DNA from: Clostridia bacterium
Lineage (GTDB): Bacteria; Bacillota_A; Clostridia; Oscillospirales; CAG-272
NCBI GenBank assembly: GCA_017445115.1
Contig: JAFSUU010000043.1
Coordinates: 1-13,230 of the forward strand
Length of the DNA stretch: 13,230 nt
Reading direction: 5' to 3'
Under the pieces are notes generated by a model that was given only the letters and a program-made list of their open reading frames with translations, did no database searches and had not been told where the DNA came from. The position numbers and the translations under genes are program-made. Positions 1-6,010 of the stretch are shown in pieces (positions within the stretch are counted from its first letter, which is position 1; the number at the start of each line of letters is the position of its first letter).

Positions 1-20
1 AATCTCAGGAGGAAATAATA

Positions 21-1034
21 ATGGCAATCCAGCACCAAGCAGCCCGTATCAGCAAAGACGATATGGCAAAGATCATGAAGAATAACGCTCCGAAAGAGCC
101 GGAAAAGAAAAAAATCTCAGCGAAAAAGATAATCTTCGTGCTTTTTGAGATCATTCTCATCATCGGTTACGCCGTGGTACTTCTCTGCGGACGGTTTATC
201 TCTTCACTTAAGGACACCGAATTCTATCAGAGCTTTGACATTATTTCAAAACCCGCGGATCCCATCCACGTCGTACGCCTTCTCAGCTACGCTCTGCTCG
301 TGATCTCGCTGAGCATAATTCTACGCTTCGTGTTCCGCAGCCTCAGCAAGAATAAAAAAGTTACGAAAAAGACCGGCGTTGCGATCCTTCAGCTTTTCTC
401 GAACCTGATCAAATATGTGACGTACATCGTCATCATCTGCATCATCCTTAACGCTATCGGCGTTGATACGGCGGGCATTTTCGCAGGCCTCGGCATCATC
501 GCGCTGATCATCGGTCTCGGCGTGACCTCGCTTATCGAGGATATCGTCGCCGGTATCTTTATCATCGCTGAGCGCCTCTTTGACGTAGACGACATCATCG
601 TGCTCGACGGCTTCCGCGGCACGGTCGTATCTATCGGTATCCGTTCGACAAAGATAGCAGACGTCGGAGGAGACATCCTGACCGTCCGTAACTCCTCTAT
701 AGGCTCTATTATCAACCTCACAGACCGTTTGTCATGCGTTGCTATCACGATGCCTATAGCTCCGGAAGAGCCGATCGACAGAGTCGAAGCGGTGATCAAA
801 AACGCCAACATCGAGCAGATCAAGAATTTGTCTCCGAAGATCAAAAACAATCCGATCTACCTCGGAATCTGCGGCATCACAAAAAAAGGCGTACAGCAGC
901 TTCTGTTTATCGCTCCGTGCCTGGAAGCTGACAGATACGACGTTGAACGTATACTGTACCACGAACTGAAACTCATTTTTGATGCAAATAACGTTAAACT
1001 CGGCGCACCCACGATCGATCTTGAAGATGAATAA
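21..1034 (+). CDS. MscS-family mechanosensitive ion channel
   Basis: 337-residue small-conductance mechanosensitive channel protein of the plasma membrane; family members open under membrane tension and release solutes during hypo-osmotic shock. The N-terminus is basic and cytoplasmic (about residues 1-35, Lys-rich at 25-36). Hydrophobic helices follow at about 36-58, 86-105 and 131-147, then a Gly/Ala-rich pore-lining helix at about 150-180 (AGIFAGLGIIALIIGLG), the hallmark of TM3 in MscS. Next comes the MscS beta domain, about 188-232 (FDVDDIIVLDGFRGTVVSIG, then R-S-T-K-I and R-N-S), and a C-terminal alpha/beta domain. The start is set by AGGAGG at 7-12, 8 bases before the ATG. It probably forms a two-gene operon with the gene starting 19 bp downstream. 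Family membership is clear; gating behaviour and ion preference cannot be read from sequence. Confidence 0.93.
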   Translation: MAIQHQAARISKDDMAKIMKNNAPKEPEKKKISAKKIIFVLFEIILIIGYAVVLLCGRFISSLKDTEFYQSFDIISKPADPIHVVRLLSYALLVISLSIILRFVFRSLSKNKKVTKKTGVAILQLFSNLIKYVTYIVIICIILNAIGVDTAGIFAGLGIIALIIGLGVTSLIEDIVAGIFIIAERLFDVDDIIVLDGFRGTVVSIGIRSTKIADVGGDILTVRNSSIGSIINLTDRLSCVAITMPIAPEEPIDRVEAVIKNANIEQIKNLSPKIKNNPIYLGICGITKKGVQQLLFIAPCLEADRYDVERILYHELKLIFDANNVKLGAPTIDLEDE

Positions 1035-1053
1035 TTGAAGCGGAGGCATACCC

Positions 1054-1809
1054 ATGAGAGCAAAAGAATTCGGGTTGTGGAAGTCGCGCGCGAAGAACGC
1101 CAACGGCGGAATGCGCGATTCCGGAGACCCGTTCAACAGAGCGTTAAAAGGGCAGCCGTATCAGAGACCGAGTGAATATAACAGCAACGACTGGAAAGAG
1201 TATAATCGCTATCCGGAGTACAGGGATCTGGAGCTTGAAGATGAAGAAAAACAGCAGTCCGACAGGAAAGATCAGTCTAAAAGTTCCAAAGAAACAAAGC
1301 GCTCAAGATCCGGCAAGTCAAAAACGAGAACCGCTCAAAATCTGGTCGGCAGAGTTGTCGCTATGTCGGTCGGCGCGATCATGATCGCGAACGGATATGA
1401 AGCTATGGGCGGAAAACTGCCGTTTGAACTTCCTTTCTCGTTCATCTCGTCCAACAGCGAGTCGGGTACTTCGACAAACTGGAAGTGGAGCGATGACCAT
1501 ACGTCGGTCGTCCTTGAGCTTTCGGACGGAAGCGGCGTCGTGATCAAAGAGATCGCCGGTACCGTAGTCTTCGAAGAAACGGAGCCTACCTGTACCGAGG
1601 AAGGCACAAAGACTTATACGGCTAACGCGGAGGATGAGGGGATGGAGTATTCCGAGACCTACACCGAAACTCAAGAGCCGCTCGGACATGATTTCGGAGA
1701 CTGGGAAGAGACCGTTCTTGAAGGCGGCACACCCGCGATGGTCACTGAATGCACGCGATGCAAAGAACAGTTCGTAATTTCAACTTCTGTCGAAGAAAAC
1801 GACGACTGA
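1054..1809 (+). CDS. Single-pass membrane protein with Cys-containing surface repeat, unknown function
   Basis: 251 residues, function not recognised. The first ~95 residues are highly charged and polar (many Arg, Lys, Glu, Ser) with no signal peptide. One hydrophobic segment lies at about 96-113 (NLVGRVVAMSVGAIMIANGY). After it comes a region with E-P-T-C-T-E-E-G-T-K-T-Y-T at 177-189 and G-H-D-F-G-D-W at 211-217, then a CTRC pair at 233-236. This resembles the Cys repeat common in Clostridia surface proteins, which in the secreted protein at 4469-5584 occurs three times; here the first half has lost its CxxC (only Cys180 remains). The likely topology is N-terminus inside, C-terminus outside (inference). 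The start is supported by CGGAGG at 1041-1046, 7 bases before the ATG. It lies 19 bp behind the MscS-type gene, so the two are probably co-transcribed. Confidence 0.8.
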   Translation: MRAKEFGLWKSRAKNANGGMRDSGDPFNRALKGQPYQRPSEYNSNDWKEYNRYPEYRDLELEDEEKQQSDRKDQSKSSKETKRSRSGKSKTRTAQNLVGRVVAMSVGAIMIANGYEAMGGKLPFELPFSFISSNSESGTSTNWKWSDDHTSVVLELSDGSGVVIKEIAGTVVFEETEPTCTEEGTKTYTANAEDEGMEYSETYTETQEPLGHDFGDWEETVLEGGTPAMVTECTRCKEQFVISTSVEENDD

Positions 1810-1817
1810 CAAACGCA

Positions 1818-1855
1818 AAAGAAAGAAGCAAGTCACACGGCTTGCTTCTTTCTTT
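1818..1855. terminator. Bidirectional rho-independent terminator
   Basis: Perfect 15-bp stem, AAAGAAAGAAGCAAG (1818-1832) against its complement (1841-1855), with an 8-base loop. T-rich sequence follows on the plus strand, and TTTTGCGTTTG follows on the minus strand. It sits 8 bp after the stop of the plus-strand membrane-protein gene and 5 bp after the stop of the convergent minus-strand cellobiose phosphorylase gene, so it can serve both. Confidence 0.88.
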
Positions 1856-1860
1856 ATTCT

Positions 1861-4290
1861 TTACATTATAACTTTAACTTCGTGCACCCTGCCTATCCCG
1901 GCGGAGACGAGCATCTCGCACGGAACTCCGTCGCAGGTCATGGACTTTACGCCCTTCTCTGCTCCGTCCGGATTCTCCACCGTTATAACGAAAGTATCGC
2001 CTCTGAAGTGCCTTGTCACAGTGAACGATCTCATCGTGTCGGGTATACAGGGATCTACGACAATACCGTCATATTCGGGCTTTATGCCGAGAATATATCT
2101 TGATACGTTGTAGAAAGTCCACGCGGCGGTACCGGTAAGCCATGAATTTTTAGCTTCGCCGTGTCTGACGGCGTCGCGTCCCGCGATCATTTGAGAATAC
2201 ACGTACGGCTCAGTGCGATGAATTTCGCTGATGTCTTCTATATATGCCGGGCAGATCTTGCGGTAAACCTCAAACGCGCGGTTTCCGCGTCCTATGACTG
2301 TTTCGGCTATCGAGATCCACGGGTTATTGTGGCAGAAGATACCGGCGTTTTCTTTATATCCCGGAGGATAGGACGATATCTCGCCGAGTTCAAGATGATA
2401 TCTCGTGTATGCGGGCTGATTAAGGACGATACCGTACTCCGTATCGAGCCTTTCTTTTACGGAGTCGAGAGCTTTCTTTGCAAGACCTTCCTTTACCCCG
2501 ATCCCCGCCATAACGCAGAAACCTTGCGGCTCTATGAATATCTGACCTTCTTCGCATTCGCAGCTGCCGACCTTGTTTCCGAAGGCATCGTATGCTCTGA
2601 GGAACCATGCGCCGTCCCAGCCGTACTCCAGTACCGCGCGGTACATCTTATCGCGCTCGCGGCTCGCTCTTTCAGCCTCATCATTAAGCCCGCGTCTATG
2701 GCAAAGTTCAATATAGTCGGGCGCTACAGCGACGAACATACCGGCGATAAAAACAGATTCGGCGACTTTTCCCGTCCCTCTGTTAGTAGCCGTCTGGAAA
2801 GACTGACCCGGGGTATCGGAAAAGCAGTTGAGATTGAGGCAGTCATTCCAGTCGGCGTGACCGATAAGCGGAAGTCCGTGAGGTCCGAGGTTATTCGTAA
2901 CGTGATCAAAGGAACGCTTCAAATGCTCCATCATCGGCGCTGTGACATTTTCGTCGTTGTCAAACGGGACCTCTTCGTCAAGAATAGAAAAATCCCCGGT
3001 CTCTTTGATATATGCGGAAACGCCGAAAATGAGCCAGAGCGGGTCGTCGTTAAATCCGATTCCGACGTCAGTATTCCCTTTCTTGGTCAGCGGCTGATAC
3101 TGATGGTACGCGGAACCGTCCGCCATTTGTGTCGACGCGATATCGTAAAGTCGCTCTCTCGCTCTCTCGGGTATGAGGTGTACAAAGCCGAGCAGGTCCT
3201 GAGTAGAATCGCGGAAACCCATACCGCGGCCGATGCCGGACTCAAAGCCCGATGCGCTTCTCGACATATTGAACGTTACCATGCACTGGTACTGGTTCCA
3301 GATGTTGACCATTCTGTCGAGCTTTTCGTCATTACTCTTGACATTGTACGTCGAGAGAAGCTTTGTCCAGTATTCCCTCAAAGCTTCAAGCGCTTCTTCA
3401 AACTGCTCTTCTGTTTTGAACTTTGAAAGCAATTCTTTAGCAGGAGCTTTGTTGATTACGTCCTGAGATTCCCATTTCTGATCTTTCGGATTTTCGCAGT
3501 ATCCGAGAGTGAAAATATATGACGCAGACTGTCCCGGTGCGATCTCCGCTTTTAAGTGGTGGGAACCTATCGGCGACCACCCGCTCGCAACGGAGTTACG
3601 GCTTCGATTTTCAAAGACCGCGTCGGGTCTGTCGAATCCGTTGTAAAGTCCGATAAAGCTCTCTCTGTCCGTATCAAAGCCTTCAATATCAGCATTTACG
3701 GAGAATACGGCATAATGATTTCGTCTTTCACGGTACTCGGTCTTATGATAGATCTCGGAGCCTGTTACCTCAACTTCACCGATAGAATAGTTTCTCTGAA
3801 AATTGGTCTGGTCGTCCCACGCGTTCCATAGACAGAATTCAACAAAAGAATAGAGGTCGATCGACTTAGTATTATGCGTTTTGTTTGTCAATTTTATCCG
3901 GTGTACTTCGCAGGCAGATCCGAGAGGGACCATAGACGTCTGCACGCAAATAAGTCCGTTTCTTTCGCCGGAAATGACCGAATATCCAAGTCCGTGACGG
4001 CATTCGTAGCGGTCGAGTTTCGCTTTGACCGGCATCCACCCGGCACACCAGACGTCTCCGCCGTCATTGATATAAAAATATCTGCCGCCCGCATCCGTCG
4101 GAACGTCGTTATATCTGTATCTCGTAATTCTGAGCAACCTTGCGTCGCGGTAAAAGCAATATCCGCCTGACGTATTGGAGATCAGTGAAAAGAAATCCTC
4201 GCTTCCAAGATAGTTTATCCACGGATACGGGGTGTCGGGACGTGTTATTACGTACTCCCTTGCAGTATCGTCAAAATAGCCGTACTTCAT
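1861..4290 (-). CDS. cbp: Cellobiose phosphorylase (GH94)
   Basis: 809 residues from the ATG at 4290, matching the ~811-residue length of clostridial cellobiose phosphorylase. The enzyme splits cellobiose with inorganic phosphate into alpha-glucose-1-phosphate and glucose in the cytoplasm; there is no signal peptide. The N-terminus ([20 protein letters not shown], then PYPWINYLG) and [19 protein letters not shown] match the family closely. Sugar-binding [11 protein letters not shown] is at about 355-365 and the catalytic-acid region ADWNDCLN at about 479-486. FCHNN near 654 and LTGTAAW near 718-724 fit the phosphate site. The fully conserved cellobiose-type motifs argue against chitobiose or cyclic-glucan GH94 relatives. 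A TTG at 4305 in the same frame would add five residues, but AAAGGG lies just before the ATG and the family begins at this methionine. It has its own promoter (4340-4368) and shares the terminator at 1818-1855. Confidence 0.96.
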   Translation of the reverse strand: MKYGYFDDTAREYVITRPDTPYPWINYLGSEDFFSLISNTSGGYCFYRDARLLRITRYRYNDVPTDAGGRYFYINDGGDVWCAGWMPVKAKLDRYECRHGLGYSVISGERNGLICVQTSMVPLGSACEVHRIKLTNKTHNTKSIDLYSFVEFCLWNAWDDQTNFQRNYSIGEVEVTGSEIYHKTEYRERRNHYAVFSVNADIEGFDTDRESFIGLYNGFDRPDAVFENRSRNSVASGWSPIGSHHLKAEIAPGQSASYIFTLGYCENPKDQKWESQDVINKAPAKELLSKFKTEEQFEEALEALREYWTKLLSTYNVKSNDEKLDRMVNIWNQYQCMVTFNMSRSASGFESGIGRGMGFRDSTQDLLGFVHLIPERARERLYDIASTQMADGSAYHQYQPLTKKGNTDVGIGFNDDPLWLIFGVSAYIKETGDFSILDEEVPFDNDENVTAPMMEHLKRSFDHVTNNLGPHGLPLIGHADWNDCLNLNCFSDTPGQSFQTATNRGTGKVAESVFIAGMFVAVAPDYIELCHRRGLNDEAERASRERDKMYRAVLEYGWDGAWFLRAYDAFGNKVGSCECEEGQIFIEPQGFCVMAGIGVKEGLAKKALDSVKERLDTEYGIVLNQPAYTRYHLELGEISSYPPGYKENAGIFCHNNPWISIAETVIGRGNRAFEVYRKICPAYIEDISEIHRTEPYVYSQMIAGRDAVRHGEAKNSWLTGTAAWTFYNVSRYILGIKPEYDGIVVDPCIPDTMRSFTVTRHFRGDTFVITVENPDGAEKGVKSMTCDGVPCEMLVSAGIGRVHEVKVIM

Positions 4291-4296
4291 TTCAAT

Positions 4297-4302
4297 CCCT
4301 TT
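4297..4302 (-). promoter_or_regulatory. Ribosome-binding site deciding the cbp start
   Basis: AAAGGG on the minus strand, 6 bases before the ATG at 4290. It lies inside the codons that a TTG start at 4305 would use, so the shorter reading is preferred. Confidence 0.7.
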
Positions 4303-4339
4303 CAAGTTGAATTGATTTGTAATATCTTAATACTTTTTT

Positions 4340-4368
4340 ATTATAATCAAAAATATCAGTTAAATCAA
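4340..4368 (-). promoter_or_regulatory. Sigma-A-type promoter of the cellobiose phosphorylase gene
   Basis: Minus strand: -35 TTGATT at 4363-4368, a 17-base spacer, and a perfect -10 TATAAT at 4340-4345, in a very AT-rich stretch. The predicted transcript starts about 40 bases before the ATG. No operator is obvious. Confidence 0.75.
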
Positions 4369-4410
4369 GAAGGAAACAGAAAAACATTAAGATTGATTAA
4401 AATTGAACAC

Positions 4411-4447
4411 AAAGAGCCGGGAACGCATAATGCGTTCCCGGCTCTTT
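4411..4447 (-). terminator. Rho-independent terminator of the cohesin-dockerin gene
   Basis: Perfect 17-bp stem (AAAGAGCCGGGAACGCA at 4411-4427 with its complement at 4431-4447) and a 3-base loop. On the minus strand it ends in GGCTCTTT followed by GTGTTCAATTTT. It lies 21 bp after the stop of the secreted dockerin gene and isolates it from the cbp promoter. Confidence 0.85.
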
Positions 4448-4468
4448 GAAATATATTTTTGTATACCG

Positions 4469-5584
4469 TTAACCTGCTATCAGTCTCTTAAGTGCGGAAA
4501 GGTCTCTTGAATTTATTTTGCCGTCACCGTTTATATCGGCATTTGCTGTGATCACAACGTCTTTATCATCAAGGCTTGATGCTATGCACCTCTTCATTAC
4601 CGCGATGTCTCTTGAATTCAATTTCCCGTCTCCGTTTACGTCGCCGGGATAAACCGGCTCGGTAGCGTTTTGGATCGTATACTCACCGCCTACGAAAAGC
4701 ACGTCAACGTCGTCACCGTTACTGTTGATAACCGAACCCGGATCGTACGCAAAGCCGAAAGAATACGTGCCGTCAAGAGAAGAATCGTATGCGAGCTTGA
4801 CCGTAAAGAGCGTTCCGTTCGCAGTGTTATCAGTAAAGTTTGAAGATTCAGCATAATAGTTTATCGCTTTGCGGTTTCCTATTTCGGTGCCGTCGAGTTC
4901 GAATATTGAACTTGCCCAAGAGCTGTCCGACACTTTGATCGCATTTTCGCTGATCAATACGTTGTCATTGCTGAACACAGTACCGTTTTCCGAAGAAACG
5001 AATGAAAACACCGGATCAAAATACAGATAGAACGAAGCGCCCCAGATACCGGGATTGTTCTTTATAACGACGGAGACGTCTACAGAGTTCAACCCGTTTT
5101 GATATTCTTCGGGAGATGAAACGACAAAATTGACAGCCGGGTCGTCAAGCGTATATATACCCTCTTCCAAAAGCTCACCGCAAACAGTACAGTGAACTGT
5201 TGTTGATCCGTTTGATCCCGCAGCGGCAATACTCGTCACTTTCCGGTTACCCGCCGAATGACCGGTCGCGGGAATTACCGTGTTTGAATATTGGTAACCG
5301 CACGCAGGGCAATAGATCCTTGTGTGTCCGCTTTCGGTGCAAGTCGGCTGCACGGTTTCCGTCACCGTATTGTGACCTTTCGCCGGTACTGCAGCTTCAT
5401 CTTTATATCCGCAGACAGAACACGTCCTTGTCTTTACACCTTCAGTGGTACATCCAGGTTCAACAGTGACGGTCCAACCGCCGTACGAATGTGTTGTGCA
5501 CGGATCGACAGCGTAAACCGACGGGACCGCACAAAGCATCAGAAGTACAGCGAGAAAGAGCGGGAATATTTTTATTTTTTTCAT
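4469..5584 (-). CDS. Secreted protein with Cys repeats, cohesin-like module and type I dockerin
   Basis: 371 residues. A signal peptide occupies about 1-25 (MKKIKIFPLFLAVLLMLCAV, then PSVYA). Three short Cys repeats follow: C45/C55/C58, C82/C92/C95 and C132/C135, the first two ending in P-A-K-G-H or P-A-T-G-H. About 152-304 resembles a cohesin beta-sandwich: V-D-V-S-V-V-I-K-N-N-P-G-I, then F-Y-L-Y-F-D-P, and Y-S-F-G-F-A-Y near the end. A type I dockerin fills 312-371 with two complete calcium loops, DVNGDGKLNSRD (315-326) and DINGDGKINSRD (350-361), each with Ser-Arg at the recognition positions. Known roles: dockerins bind cohesins, and cohesins receive dockerins, as in cellulosomes. Having both makes this a possible small adaptor (inference). 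The start is set by GGGAGG shortly before the ATG. It lies 37 bp behind hypA with no separate promoter recognised. The dockerin is certain; the cohesin call is moderately certain. Confidence 0.88.
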   Translation of the reverse strand: MKKIKIFPLFLAVLLMLCAVPSVYAVDPCTTHSYGGWTVTVEPGCTTEGVKTRTCSVCGYKDEAAVPAKGHNTVTETVQPTCTESGHTRIYCPACGYQYSNTVIPATGHSAGNRKVTSIAAAGSNGSTTVHCTVCGELLEEGIYTLDDPAVNFVVSSPEEYQNGLNSVDVSVVIKNNPGIWGASFYLYFDPVFSFVSSENGTVFSNDNVLISENAIKVSDSSWASSIFELDGTEIGNRKAINYYAESSNFTDNTANGTLFTVKLAYDSSLDGTYSFGFAYDPGSVINSNGDDVDVLFVGGEYTIQNATEPVYPGDVNGDGKLNSRDIAVMKRCIASSLDDKDVVITANADINGDGKINSRDLSALKRLIAG

Positions 5585-5621
5585 AGGGAACCTCCCGAGA
5601 ATAAATAATCAAATCAGTTTT

Positions 5622-5987
5622 TCAGAGCTCCGGCGGATCGCCGGTTTCGGCTTCTATTTCTTTGATGATACACTCGTTGCCTTTGACGAGCCAAGTCTCA
5701 TAAGAGCCGCAGTAAGGACATTTTTTGCCGTACGTTACAGTCTCGTATTCCTTACGGCAGCCGTCGCACCACGTAACCGCTTTAATGCACTCTATCACGA
5801 GTGTTGAATCGCAGAGTATCGGATGCTTCGCTTTGAAATAATCCCAGCAATCCGAAAACAGATCCGTCATAATACCGGACACCTCTCCGACTTCGAGAGT
5901 AACGCGGCCGATCTTTGTTATATTTTCTTCTTTTGCAGTCTCGTCGAGAGTCTTCGCGAGATGCAAAACGATACCCATTTCGTGCAA
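5622..5987 (-). CDS. hypA: HypA nickel metallochaperone (hydrogenase maturation)
   Basis: 121 residues, typical HypA length. In known systems HypA delivers nickel, with HypB, to the large subunit of [NiFe] hydrogenase, and in some bacteria to other nickel enzymes. It begins with the conserved M-H-E-M-G-I, whose amino terminus, His2 and Glu3 form the nickel site. A structural zinc site follows: C74-x2-C77 and C90-x2-C93. The C-terminal G-N-E-C-I-I-K-E-I-E also fits the family. The start codon is TTG at 5987, chosen because it gives exactly the MHE terminus and has AAGGAG 6 bases upstream; the ATG three codons in would remove the nickel ligands. It lies 23 bp after the flavoprotein stop, as the last gene of hypB-flavoprotein-hypA. 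No hydrogenase gene is visible here. Confidence 0.95.
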   Translation of the reverse strand: MHEMGIVLHLAKTLDETAKEENITKIGRVTLEVGEVSGIMTDLFSDCWDYFKAKHPILCDSTLVIECIKAVTWCDGCRKEYETVTYGKKCPYCGSYETWLVKGNECIIKEIEAETGDPPEL

Positions 5988-5993
5988 AATTTA

Positions 5994-5999
5994 CTCCTT
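5994..5999 (-). promoter_or_regulatory. Ribosome-binding site supporting the TTG start of hypA
   Basis: AAGGAG on the minus strand, 6 bases before the TTG at 5987, within the 23-bp gap after the flavoprotein gene. It supports the non-ATG start that preserves the MHE nickel-binding terminus. Confidence 0.75.
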
Positions 6000-6010
6000 G
6001 CCGCAGCGCG

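Noticed and set aside
2161..3426. 421-codon open frame on the plus strand
   Set aside because: It is antisense to the cellobiose phosphorylase gene, whose protein matches its family along the full length; the plus-strand translation has no recognisable motifs.
4291..4305. TTG start giving five more residues to cellobiose phosphorylase
   Set aside because: The ATG at 4290 has AAAGGG just upstream and gives the conserved family N-terminus.
5630..5644. Short hairpin CCGGC-GATCC-GCCGG at the end of hypA
   Set aside because: Only 5 bp, inside the coding sequence, with no T-tract; too weak to call a terminator between hypA and the dockerin gene.
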